Assembly (NCBI GenBank): GCA_910584405.1 | Contig: CAJUAL010000006.1 | Location: 65,766 to 129,765, forward strand | DNA: 64,000 bases | Source: an uncultured Vampirovibrio sp. | GTDB taxonomy: Bacteria; Cyanobacteriota; Vampirovibrionia; Gastranaerophilales; Gastranaerophilaceae | Reading direction: 5' to 3' | In this document: one piece after another, positions 1-7,632 of the stretch | Position numbering within the stretch: position 1 is the first letter of the stretch | Layout: each line of letters starts with the position of its first letter | The notes under the pieces: model-generated | The model's input: the letters and a program-made list of their open reading frames with translations, nothing else | What the model was told of the DNA's origin: nothing | Databases searched by the model: none | Position numbers and translations under genes: made by a program

Positions 1-43
1 AATAGATAAAACAACACAAAAGGCTCATGCATTAGGAAAATAA
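1..43 (+). CDS. Possible C-terminal end of an upstream gene (partial)
   Basis: One frame is open from base 2 to a TAA at 41-43 and encodes the short lysine-rich tail IDKTTQKAHALGK. It could be the end of a gene that starts before the window. It is too short to assign, and it may be chance. Confidence 0.25.
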   Translation, partial: IDKTTQKAHALGK

Positions 44-119
44 GGTAGTCGTTGCCCGCTCACTCTTTAATGATTGGAAACCTCACAGCGGAGCACGATT
101 GCATTACAAATTGGAGGAC

Positions 120-243
120 AGTTGGTAGCAGTATACCCCGTTCGCTGAGTTTCGAATTATTCGGGGTGGCGGAAAGTTCTCAGCTTTCCGCCACCTTACG
201 GGTTCGCTCGCTGACGCTCGACTCCACCCTACCGAAAATTCGA
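120..243 (+). promoter_or_regulatory. Structured GC-rich leader region upstream of dxs
   Basis: No gene is visible in bases 44-307, which are more GC-rich than the flanks. A perfect 12-bp stem GGTGGCGGAAAG (165-176) / CTTTCCGCCACC (184-195) has a 7-nt loop. A second arm TCGAATTATTCGG (152-164) can pair, with one bulge, with CCGAAAATTCGA (232-243) and would enclose the first stem. GGTGG at 165-169 could instead pair with CCACC at 224-228, which would exclude the first hairpin. This may be a terminator of the upstream gene, a repeat or an RNA leader. I do not recognise a known riboswitch. Confidence 0.4.
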
Positions 244-307
244 CTTGACTGAGAGTTGCTATCAAGTTGTAAAATGTTCATGTATTTGTATTTGAAAGGA
301 GATAAAC

Positions 308-2080
308 ATGAGCAATACTACGTTAGAATCGGTATTAGACAAGGTTAATTCACCTGATGATGTGAAAAATTTATCTATAAACGAGTTAAATCGTTTAGCT
401 GATGAAATGCGTGAACATATTATGACAAAAGTTAATACAACAGGCGGTCACTTTGGTCCGAATTTGGGTATAATTGAAGCTACAATTGCACTTCATTATG
501 TTTTCAATTCGCCGAAGGATAAATTTGTTTTTGATGTTTCACACCAATGTTATCCGCATAAAATGTTAACAGGCAGAAAAGAAGGGTTCACTAATCCTGA
601 AAAATACCATACTTTTACAGGTTACACTGCTCCTGAAGAAAGTGAACATGATTTATTCAAAGTCGGTCACACTTCAACTTCTGTAAGTTTAGCTGTCGGG
701 GTTGCAAAAGCAAGAGATTTGAAAGGCGAAAGCGGAAATGTTATTGCATTAATCGGTGACGGCTCTTTGAGCGGCGGAGAAGCTTATGAAGGCTTAAATA
801 ACGCGGCTGTTTTAGGCAGTAATATGATTGTGGTTGTTAATGATAACGAAATGTCTATTGCGCCAAATCAAGGCGGTTATTATAAAAATCTTGAGGAATT
901 ACGTAAAACTAACGGCAAAGCTGAATGTAATTTGTTTAAGGCTATGGGCTTTGATTACTTATACGTTGAAGAAGGAAATAATGTTGAGGCTTTAATTTCA
1001 GCATTTTCAAAGGTTAAAGATTCAACTCATCCAGTTGTTGTTCATATTCATACCGAAAAAGGTCACGGATGCGATACAGCGCTTGCAAATAAAGAAGGTT
1101 TTCACTGGATTTTACCGGGAACCCTTGATGAAAAAGCTGAAACTCCTTCTGAGCAATGTGAGTCTTACACTTCTATAACCACTGATTATATTCTGGGAAA
1201 AGCTAAAAAAGACCCGAAAGTGTTTACAATAAGTCCTGCAACTCCGGGGGCATACGGTTATACGGAAGATTTTCGTAATAAATTGGGAAAACAGTATGTT
1301 GATGTCGGTATTGCGGAAGAACATGCGGTGGCTTTTGCTTCTGCAGCCGCTTCTTGTGGAGCTAAGCCGATTTTGCATGTGTTAAGTTCGTTTATTCAAA
1401 GAACTTACGACCAATTATCACAGGATTTGTGTTTGAATAACTCTCCTGCAACGATTTTGATTTCATGGGGTGCAATTTCGGGGGCTGATGCGACACATTT
1501 ACAGGTGTTTGATATTCCGATGATGAGTAATATTCCGAACCTTGTTTATTTAGCTCCGACAAATAAAGAAGAATATTTGGCAATGCTTGACTGGTCAGTT
1601 GAACAAAACTCTTATCCTGTTGCAATAAGGGTTCCGTTTGGAGATGTTGTTTCAACAGGAGTTGAAGATAAAACTGATTATTCGGTTCTAAATAAATTCA
1701 AAATGATTGAAAAAGGTTCTGATGTTGCAATTGTAGCGCTTGGAAACTTCTTTAGCCTGGGGCAAAAAGTTAAGCAGGCTTTGGAATCTGTTACAGGAAT
1801 CAAGGCAACATTGATTAATCCTTGCTATATTACTGGGATTGATGAAAAGATGCTTGAAGATTTAAAATCAAATCATAAGGTTGTGATAACACTTGAAGAC
1901 GGTGTTATAGACGGCGGTTTCGGAGAAAAGATTACAAGATTTTACGGTAATTCCGATATGAAAGTCCTTAATTTCGGGGCAAGAAAAGAATTTACGGACA
2001 GAGTTCCACTTGAAGAATTATATGAACGTTATCACTTAAGAGAAGATTTGATTGTTCAGGATATTAAAGCTTGTTTGTAA
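308..2080 (+). CDS. dxs: 1-deoxy-D-xylulose-5-phosphate synthase
   Basis: Predicted cytosolic thiamine-diphosphate enzyme that condenses pyruvate and glyceraldehyde 3-phosphate to DXP, the first step of the MEP isoprenoid pathway. The 590 residues keep the DXS landmarks. These are GGHFGPNLG near residue 45, DVSHQCYPHK near 78, the ThDP motif GDGSLSGGEAYEGLNN (about 152) ending in NDNEMSI, and the catalytic glutamate segment DVGIAEEHAVAFA near 332. A transketolase C-terminal domain follows. The protein is somewhat shorter than the usual 620-640 residues, and some motif positions differ from canonical DXS (VSHQC rather than the common VGHQA). A DXS paralogue therefore remains possible. GAAAGGAG lies 6 nt before the ATG, and a strong hairpin terminator follows the gene. 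Confidence 0.85.
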   Translation: MSNTTLESVLDKVNSPDDVKNLSINELNRLADEMREHIMTKVNTTGGHFGPNLGIIEATIALHYVFNSPKDKFVFDVSHQCYPHKMLTGRKEGFTNPEKYHTFTGYTAPEESEHDLFKVGHTSTSVSLAVGVAKARDLKGESGNVIALIGDGSLSGGEAYEGLNNAAVLGSNMIVVVNDNEMSIAPNQGGYYKNLEELRKTNGKAECNLFKAMGFDYLYVEEGNNVEALISAFSKVKDSTHPVVVHIHTEKGHGCDTALANKEGFHWILPGTLDEKAETPSEQCESYTSITTDYILGKAKKDPKVFTISPATPGAYGYTEDFRNKLGKQYVDVGIAEEHAVAFASAAASCGAKPILHVLSSFIQRTYDQLSQDLCLNNSPATILISWGAISGADATHLQVFDIPMMSNIPNLVYLAPTNKEEYLAMLDWSVEQNSYPVAIRVPFGDVVSTGVEDKTDYSVLNKFKMIEKGSDVAIVALGNFFSLGQKVKQALESVTGIKATLINPCYITGIDEKMLEDLKSNHKVVITLEDGVIDGGFGEKITRFYGNSDMKVLNFGARKEFTDRVPLEELYERYHLREDLIVQDIKACL

Positions 2081-2094
2081 GTTAAAGAAAGGTC

Positions 2095-2127
2095 GGCGGG
2101 ATTTTCAATCCCGCCGCCCTCTTTTTT
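2095..2127. terminator. Rho-independent terminator after dxs
   Basis: A perfect 9-bp stem GGCGGGATT/AATCCCGCC (2095-2103 and 2107-2115) with a TTC loop is followed by CTTTTTT. It ends dxs. It overlaps the stop codon of the convergent pilin gene. Confidence 0.85.
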
Positions 2128-2866
2128 ATTGTTGTTGTTTATATTGCTTTTTACCTATATAATCCTTCCAATAAGTTCCGACACCGGTCGGGCTTTTATC
2201 ATTTATTGCGTAATAGGCACAAGTTAAAGTTGACTCGGCTGTTGTTCCGGGTTTACAATAATCAATCGAAGCTTGTTGTGTTCCTCCTGTACTCCACCAG
2301 ACTGAAATTGAGTTATCCGCATGATTTTGACCTTCAGGAATCACAGCTCCGTCTGTTGTAAATATAAAGCTAAAGATATCAATTCCTAAAGTGTTAGGTT
2401 TTTTGTCAGGTCCGTTCAAGTCTATACATAACCTTGGACCGTTTCTGGGAACTGAAAATAATCCGTCAATTTGGTAAAAATAACCGCTCATATTATAATT
2501 ACGTCGAGTCCAAGTATCATCACAAGGTTGATTTGTGTCAGCAAGTTTAATTCCGCCCAAGCTGAATTTTTGTGTATATGGTTTAGCGGATGTGCGCTTT
2601 ACACCTGTACCTGTAGAATACTTGTTTAATTCATCTAATAATATCTGAGGATCTTTATTTTCCGCAGCAAATCCCGGTATAGATTGTTCATGCTCATCCA
2701 TAAAGCGTCTTGAGATTTGGTTCCATTCCGAATAAGCTTTTTTTAGACGAACCTGAAATTCTTTATTTCTGGTGTTTTCTATAAGGGTTGGAACCGTCAT
2801 TGCCGCAATAACTCCTATTATGCCTAATGTGATTAAGACCTCGGCAAGTGTAAAACCATTCTTCAT
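2126..2866 (-). CDS. Type IV/II pilin-like protein (prepilin N-terminal motif)
   Basis: Secreted or pilus-associated pseudopilin. The leader MKNG is followed by FTLAEVLITLGIIGVIAAM, the prepilin peptidase site with Glu at +5 and the hydrophobic N-terminal helix. The C-terminal half has the motif CIDLNG...PNTLGIDIFSF shared with the other pilin-like genes here, and ends CAYYAINDKSPTGVGTYW, very like the protein at 16705-17448. I place the start at 2866, because AAAGGT is correctly spaced before this ATG and it gives a standard short leader. An in-frame ATG 15 nt upstream is possible. The gene is divergent from the XRE regulator at 2993, with an operator-like palindrome between them. It may be a minor pilin, secretion pseudopilin or adhesive pilin; its role is not determined. 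Confidence 0.8.
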   Translation of the reverse strand: MKNGFTLAEVLITLGIIGVIAAMTVPTLIENTRNKEFQVRLKKAYSEWNQISRRFMDEHEQSIPGFAAENKDPQILLDELNKYSTGTGVKRTSAKPYTQKFSLGGIKLADTNQPCDDTWTRRNYNMSGYFYQIDGLFSVPRNGPRLCIDLNGPDKKPNTLGIDIFSFIFTTDGAVIPEGQNHADNSISVWWSTGGTQQASIDYCKPGTTAESTLTCAYYAINDKSPTGVGTYWKDYIGKKQYKQQQ

Positions 2867-2933
2867 TACTTGACCTTTCATATTAATAATCCTGATGTTT
2901 GATATTGTAATACATTAAGTTAGATAATACAAT

Positions 2934-2951
2934 ACATCAATAAATTGATGT
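2934..2951. promoter_or_regulatory. Operator-like palindrome between pilin and XRE gene
   Basis: Perfect inverted repeat ACATCAA-TAAA-TTGATGT in the 126-bp divergent region between the pilin start (2866) and the XRE regulator. Size and symmetry fit a dimeric HTH repressor site. Binding by the adjacent regulator is inferred from position only. Confidence 0.5.
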
Positions 2952-2992
2952 GATGCATACTTAATATCTTTTGCAAATAAAGGTTAAATTGA

Positions 2993-3310
2993 GTGATGAT
3001 AAAAAAACAATTTGGAAAAAGATTAAGAGATTTGCGTATAAATAAAGAATTAACGCAAGAAAAAATGGCAGAATCTATAGGGATTCAGCCTGAAAACTAT
3101 TCAAGGATAGAAAACGGGTTTTCGTTCCCAAGACCTGAGAATATTGAAAAAATAAGTAAAGTTTTAGATGTCGAAGTTGCAGAATTGTTTCAGTTTACGA
3201 ATTTGGATAATTACGAGAAAATTCTTAATGCGCTTATAAATAAGTTAAAGTCTGACGAAACCGCGACTGTTATGACTTATAAATTTTTGAAAAGTATCGG
3301 TAAAATTTAA
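2993..3310 (+). CDS. XRE-family helix-turn-helix regulator
   Basis: Small DNA-binding protein of 105 residues. Residues 5-60 form a Cro/C1-type HTH: FGKRLRDLRINKELTQEKMAE, then an IQPENYSRIENG recognition segment. A short helical C-terminal tail follows, possibly for dimerisation. Translation may start at the GTG (2993) or the next codon, ATG 2996; no strong ribosome site favours either. It is transcribed away from the pilin-like gene at 2126-2866 and probably controls that gene and itself through the palindrome at 2934-2951. The same pilin/XRE arrangement recurs at 16705-17723. Confidence 0.8.
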   Translation: MMIKKQFGKRLRDLRINKELTQEKMAESIGIQPENYSRIENGFSFPRPENIEKISKVLDVEVAELFQFTNLDNYEKILNALINKLKSDETATVMTYKFLKSIGKI

Positions 3311-3320
3311 GTATTTACCC

Positions 3321-4550
3321 CTATTCATATCTGAGTGCGTCAATCGGGTTTAAAAGAGATGCTTTATATGCAGGGTAATATCCGAACCCTATTCCGATTG
3401 CGGCAGAAAATCCTAACGATAGAAGGATTGAAGATGTTGTTATTGCGACGTTCATCCCGCCAAATTTTTGCATAAGTAATGCTCCGCCAATACCTATTGC
3501 AACGCCTATTAAGCCTCCTGATATAGACAGTAAAAATGATTCAATCAAAAACTGTATACGAATATCAGATGCTTTAGCACCTATTGCCATACGGATTCCG
3601 ATTTCTTTTGTTCTTTCGGTAACAGATACAAGCATAATATTCATAATACCTATTCCGCCGACAATTAGTGAAACCCCTGCAATTGCACCTAACAAAAGCG
3701 ACATTGTTTTGGTGGTTGATTTGATTGTTTCTTGCATTTCTGCTAAGTTTCTTATTTCAAAGTCGTTATCTTGAGTTTTACCTATATTATGGCGTTGTTT
3801 TAAGAGTTCTGTAATATCTTCTTGCGCGATGTTTATAACTTCATCATTCTGAGCTTTTACGGCAATCATATTGACTGTTCCCGGGAAATCTGTTCCAAAA
3901 ACTTTTCTTTGTGCGGTTGTAATCGGGATAAATACCATATCATCCTGATCTTGACCCATTCCGCTGGAACCTTTTGTTTTTAATAATCCTACAATTTTAA
4001 ACGGAATATTTCCTATGCGGATTGTTTTTCCTATCGGGTCAACATCTCCGAATAGTTCGGTTGATACGGTTTGACCTATTATTGCAACTTTGGTGCTGTT
4101 TTTATTGTCTTCGGGGAGAAATCCTCTGCCTGATTCTATTTCGTAATTTCTTATCATAAAATAAGGCATTGTGGTTCCGCCGACTGTTGTTGACCAGTTT
4201 TGGTTTCCGTAAGTCAATTGTTTGCCTTCTGAAGAGTAAGGTGCAATTGCAAGGATTCCTCGGCATTTTGATTCGATTGCAGCTGCGTCTTTTAAGGTTA
4301 ATGTCGGACGGGTGCCTGAACCCATTCTAACACCGCCTGATTTAGCTGAGGCTGAACGTATCATAAGAAGATTACTGCCCATTGATTCCATATCTTTTGC
4401 AATCTTTTTGCTTGCTCCCGAACCTACTGCAAGCATTATGATTACCGCGCTTACTCCGATTATTATTCCTAAACTTGTCAGGATTGAGCGCATTTTATTT
4501 ATTCTTAATGATACTGTTGCCATTTTTATTATTGATTTTAAATCAAGCAT
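3321..4550 (-). CDS. macB: MacB-type ABC transporter permease (FtsX/MacB_PCD family)
   Basis: Inner-membrane permease of a MacAB-TolC-like tripartite exporter, 409 residues. It has an N-terminal membrane segment (TSLGIIIGVSAVIIMLAVGSG), then a large periplasmic MacB core domain of about 220 residues. Three C-terminal membrane segments of the FtsX type follow, with the conserved MLVSVTERTKEIGIRMAIGAK between the first two. Unlike E. coli MacB, the ATPase is a separate polypeptide (4678-5394). The two are separated by a 127-bp gap containing a dispersed repeat, but share strand and operon. Substrate is unknown; the family exports macrolides, lipopeptides, toxins or siderophores. Confidence 0.88.
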   Translation of the reverse strand: MLDLKSIIKMATVSLRINKMRSILTSLGIIIGVSAVIIMLAVGSGASKKIAKDMESMGSNLLMIRSASAKSGGVRMGSGTRPTLTLKDAAAIESKCRGILAIAPYSSEGKQLTYGNQNWSTTVGGTTMPYFMIRNYEIESGRGFLPEDNKNSTKVAIIGQTVSTELFGDVDPIGKTIRIGNIPFKIVGLLKTKGSSGMGQDQDDMVFIPITTAQRKVFGTDFPGTVNMIAVKAQNDEVINIAQEDITELLKQRHNIGKTQDNDFEIRNLAEMQETIKSTTKTMSLLLGAIAGVSLIVGGIGIMNIMLVSVTERTKEIGIRMAIGAKASDIRIQFLIESFLLSISGGLIGVAIGIGGALLMQKFGGMNVAITTSSILLSLGFSAAIGIGFGYYPAYKASLLNPIDALRYE

Positions 4551-4597
4551 TTGTTTTTCCTTTTATTTATGTTACCTTGAGCGGGTATAAAATTTTT

Positions 4598-4677
4598 GTT
4601 ACCCTGAACTTGATTTAGGGTCTATCAATGCTAATTCAATTAATATTGATAGATTCCGGGTCAAGCCCGGAATGACA
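4598..4677 (+). repeat. Dispersed double-hairpin repeat, copy A (MITE/REP-like)
   Basis: An 80-bp element bounded by imperfect inverted ends (GTTA...TGAC here; GTCA...TGAC in the other copies). It has two hairpins: CCCTGAA-CTTGA-TTTAGGG at 4602-4620, and ATTCCGGG-TCAAG-CCCGGAAT at 4653-4673. Related copies lie at 52969-53097 (interrupted) and 62304-62377 (inverted). It sits between the two ABC transporter genes and touches the ATPase stop codon. Confidence 0.8.
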
Positions 4678-5394
4678 TTATGTTTCTCTGTTGCGGTGAG
4701 AAAGCCATTTGTCTTTTGGTTCATCTAAAACGATATTGCCATCTTTGAATTTTAATACTCGTTTTGTATATTCTGCAATATCGGGTTCGTGGGTTACAAG
4801 TACAATTGTTTTACCCATTTCTTCGTTTAGGCGTACGAAAAACTCCATAACTTCAATACTTGTTCTTGTATCCAAATTACCTGTAGGCTCATCGGCTAAA
4901 ATCAATGGAGCATCATTTACTATTGCACGTGCAATAGCAACACGCTGCTGCTGACCGCCTGACATTTGATTTGGCATATGGTCTTCTCTGTTTTTCAGGC
5001 CGACGATATTTAATGCCCATTTAGCCCGTTCAATCCGTTCTTCTTCGGGGATTCCTTTATAAATCATTGGAAGACATACATTATCAAGCGCTGATGTCCT
5101 TGATATCAGGTTAAAACCTTGGAATATAAATCCGATTTTTTCGCATCTGACCATTGCAAGCCTGTTATTATCAAGGTTAAGCATATCCTCTCCGTCAAGA
5201 TAATAACTGCCTGACGTCGGTTTATCAAGTGTTCCGAGCATATTCATACAGGTTGATTTGCCTGAGCCTGAAGTTCCCATTATGGCAACAAATTCACCTT
5301 TTTTTATGCCAAAAGATACATCGTTTAACGCGTTAAACGAATCTTCGCCTGTTTGGTATGTTTTTATTGCATGTTTTACTTCAATTAAATCCAT
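4678..5394 (-). CDS. MacB/LolD-type ABC transporter ATP-binding protein
   Basis: Cytoplasmic ATPase powering the exporter encoded next to it. Its 238 residues show Walker A GTSGSGKST (40-48), the Q-loop near FQGFNL, the signature MSGGQQQRVAIARA (144-157), Walker B LILADEPTGN (164-173) and the H-loop VTHEPD. The sequence type is that of LolD/MacB lipoprotein- or peptide-export ATPases. It starts 2 nt from the stop of the DUF3137-like gene upstream, so these genes are almost certainly co-transcribed. Confidence 0.92.
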   Translation of the reverse strand: MDLIEVKHAIKTYQTGEDSFNALNDVSFGIKKGEFVAIMGTSGSGKSTCMNMLGTLDKPTSGSYYLDGEDMLNLDNNRLAMVRCEKIGFIFQGFNLISRTSALDNVCLPMIYKGIPEEERIERAKWALNIVGLKNREDHMPNQMSGGQQQRVAIARAIVNDAPLILADEPTGNLDTRTSIEVMEFFVRLNEEMGKTIVLVTHEPDIAEYTKRVLKFKDGNIVLDEPKDKWLSHRNRET

Positions 5395-5396
5395 AG

Positions 5397-6458
5397 TTAT
5401 AATCCTGTATTTTCGTTTAGCTTAAAGTGGTCAATTATTTCATGAATGGAATTTAATTCATCATAAAATTCTTCTATTGATTTATTTGAGCCTAAAGGTT
5501 GAAAAATACTGCCAAGTTCAAATAAATCTTTTTTTGTTGGTATTGCAAACATTATATTATCATCAAAAAATGAACATTTAATACCCTTTGTTCCAAAAGA
5601 TGTTTCTAAAGATTTTAACCTGTCCATAAATGTTGTAGTTAAAAGATAACGAGCTTCAACTTGGTCTTTTGTGTATACATTAAATCGTTTATCAAAAGAA
5701 ACATCTTCAAGATTTACATCTTTCATTGCATTTTTTTCAACAAACAATGCTATTGAAATACCGGCAAGTATAATTATAGCTATAATTGGGAATTTTATAT
5801 CAAGCAATATACATATTCCGCATAACATAATGCAATAAAGTCCGATAAAGACTTTAGTGAAATTAGAATTTGGCGGATAGTTCCTTATATTATTATCACC
5901 TTTTGTTGTTACAAGTGTTTCTGCTAAGATTTTTTTGTTTGATTTGAAGGAAATAATTACACCTTTAAATACTGTAAATTTGAAATTTTTAACTTCTATA
6001 ATGAGTTTTGTTTCGCTGATTGTATATTCTACATTTTTGTATTTTCCCATTATAACGTCATCGGTTTTTTCATATGTATATTTACAAAATAAGTTGCTAT
6101 CTTTTAATAAATAATAAGGAAATCCCAGTCCTTCATTTCCGGTAATCAAATTATAATTTCTCAGTATATTAGATTTACATTTTTCTTTTAGAAAATTTTT
6201 AAACTTTTTATCTTCAACAAAAAAATTACAGAAAAAATAAATTATACCTGCCAGCAAGATTATTGAAAACAATACGAAGATAAAAGGAGCTGGTCGCAGC
6301 ATACTTATGGTTATTTTAAAAAAGACGCATAACCCAAGAATTGACGTAAGCTGAATGGAAAACCATCTTAAAAGATATTTTTTGCGTTCGTCTTCATATT
6401 CTGCAAGTTTTATTGTTAATTCATTAACAAATTCTCTTTTATTTTTTATATTTTCCAT
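5397..6458 (-). CDS. Membrane protein, DUF3137-like, copy 1
   Basis: Function unknown. The 353 residues have two N-terminal membrane segments (about 30-75), a soluble stretch with the motif TDDVIMGKYKNVEYTISETKL, and two more membrane segments near 205-245. The C-terminal domain begins VEARYLLTTTFMDRLKSLE and contains FFDDNIMFAIPTKKDLFELGS. That domain resembles what I recall of DUF3137; this is recall and was not checked by search. It is a tandem paralogue of the next gene and shares a 94-bp identical stretch with it. Both lie inside the MacA-MacB operon, so a role tied to this exporter is plausible. The gene is 2 nt away from each neighbour. Confidence 0.7.
   Translation of the reverse strand: MENIKNKREFVNELTIKLAEYEDERKKYLLRWFSIQLTSILGLCVFFKITISMLRPAPFIFVLFSIILLAGIIYFFCNFFVEDKKFKNFLKEKCKSNILRNYNLITGNEGLGFPYYLLKDSNLFCKYTYEKTDDVIMGKYKNVEYTISETKLIIEVKNFKFTVFKGVIISFKSNKKILAETLVTTKGDNNIRNYPPNSNFTKVFIGLYCIMLCGICILLDIKFPIIAIIILAGISIALFVEKNAMKDVNLEDVSFDKRFNVYTKDQVEARYLLTTTFMDRLKSLETSFGTKGIKCSFFDDNIMFAIPTKKDLFELGSIFQPLGSNKSIEEFYDELNSIHEIIDHFKLNENTGL
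5542..5635. repeat. 94-bp identical segment shared with 6606-6699
   Basis: These 94 bases are identical by eye to 6606-6699 and lie in the C-terminal coding part of both DUF3137-like genes. The rest of the two genes is far more diverged, which suggests recent gene conversion or strong local constraint. Confidence 0.85.
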
Positions 6459-6460
6459 AA

Positions 6461-7609
6461 TTATAATCCGGTGTTCTCGTTTAGCTTAAAGTGGTCAATC
6501 ATTTGTTGAATTGATTCAAGCTCGTTGTAAAATTCTTCAATCTGTTTTTGTGATTTTAAAGAATGATATAGACTGCCAAGTTCGAATAAATCCTTTTTAG
6601 TCGGGATTGCAAACATTATATTATCATCAAAAAATGAACATTTAATACCCTTTGTTCCAAAAGATGTTTCTAAAGATTTTAACCTGTCCATAAATGTTGG
6701 AGTTAAAAGATATCTTGCTTCAACCTGATTTTTTGAAGATACATTATATAACTTTTCAAAATCTGCATCTTCAAGCTTTATTTTTTGATACTTAATTTCT
6801 TCTGTTTCATATTTTTTCTTTTTTGCTAATATATAATATAGGTGAATTGAATACGCGCAAACAAACAAAAATCCGAAAGATATCAACATAATTTTGCCGG
6901 TAGTATCTTTTGCCACTAAGATCGCGAACAACAACATTATGAGTATATAAATAACTATGAATACCAGAACTACAGTTTTTACATAAGAAGAAACTTTATC
7001 AATAAACTGTTTTAAATCAATATGTTTAGGGGTTATAATAGTTTGAGCACCAATTTTTTTATTTGACGGAAATGAGATTATTACACCTTTAAATACGACA
7101 TAAGTTTTTTCTTTGTCTTCACTCCGTTCTACTCTAATCAACTCCGTTTCGGTAAGCGTAAATTCAACTCCCTTATAACACCCCGTTATAACATCGTCTG
7201 TTTTTTGATGTGTAAATTCCGGAAACAGTTCACAATCTTCTAACATAAATTTAGAGATTTTTCCCCGGCTGGATATTTTTAGGTTTAGCGCCTTTGTAAC
7301 ATTTTTATAATGGCATTTCTTTTTTAGAAATTTCTTAAAATTTTTATCTGCAACTTTAAACTCAGAGAAGATATTAAACATTATACCTGCAACAATTGCA
7401 ATGATAATCCAAAATTCTTTGAGTTTAGCCAGCTCCTGTATTGAAGCATTTGTATACTTATATAGAAATATTAAAAATATAACAAGCAGAGATATTTTTA
7501 ACAATTGTATAAGTATGAACTTAAATAATCTCTTTCTACGTTCGTTTTCATATTCTGAAAGTTTTATTGTAATTTTATTTACAAATTCTTTTTTATTTGT
7601 TGTTGTCAT
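6461..7609 (-). CDS. Membrane protein, DUF3137-like, copy 2
   Basis: Function unknown. The 382-residue paralogue of the downstream gene has the same layout: N-terminal membrane segments near 28-80, the motif TDDVITGCYKGVEFTLTETEL, two central membrane segments (about 208-255) and the C-terminal domain VEARYLLTPTFMDRLKSLE...IMFAIPTKKDLFELGS. Both proteins end NENTGL. It is separated from copy 1 by 2 nt and from macA by 23 nt, placing both inside the exporter operon. I infer an accessory or regulatory role in the transporter from context alone. Confidence 0.7.
   Translation of the reverse strand: MTTTNKKEFVNKITIKLSEYENERRKRLFKFILIQLLKISLLVIFLIFLYKYTNASIQELAKLKEFWIIIAIVAGIMFNIFSEFKVADKNFKKFLKKKCHYKNVTKALNLKISSRGKISKFMLEDCELFPEFTHQKTDDVITGCYKGVEFTLTETELIRVERSEDKEKTYVVFKGVIISFPSNKKIGAQTIITPKHIDLKQFIDKVSSYVKTVVLVFIVIYILIMLLFAILVAKDTTGKIMLISFGFLFVCAYSIHLYYILAKKKKYETEEIKYQKIKLEDADFEKLYNVSSKNQVEARYLLTPTFMDRLKSLETSFGTKGIKCSFFDDNIMFAIPTKKDLFELGSLYHSLKSQKQIEEFYNELESIQQMIDHFKLNENTGL
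6606..6699. repeat. 94-bp identical segment shared with 5542-5635
   Basis: Second copy of the exact 94-base match within the tandem DUF3137-like genes. Confidence 0.85.
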
Positions 7610-7632
7610 ATTTATCCTTTTGTTTTTTTATC

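Noticed and set aside
120..160. tRNA-like motifs (AGTTGGTAGC and TTTCGAATT)
   Set aside because: No acceptor stem, anticodon arm or matching T-stem can be formed around them.
52..252. Open frame of 66 codons at the window start
   Set aside because: It runs through the GC-rich hairpin region, has no ribosome site, and its composition is explained by the structured leader.
1112..1655. Two open frames on the minus strand inside dxs
   Set aside because: They lie opposite conserved dxs coding sequence and have no features of their own.
3321..5394. Lol lipoprotein-release system (LolCDE)
   Set aside because: The ATPase resembles LolD too, but the co-transcribed MacA adaptor, TolC and single MacB_PCD permease favour a MacAB exporter.
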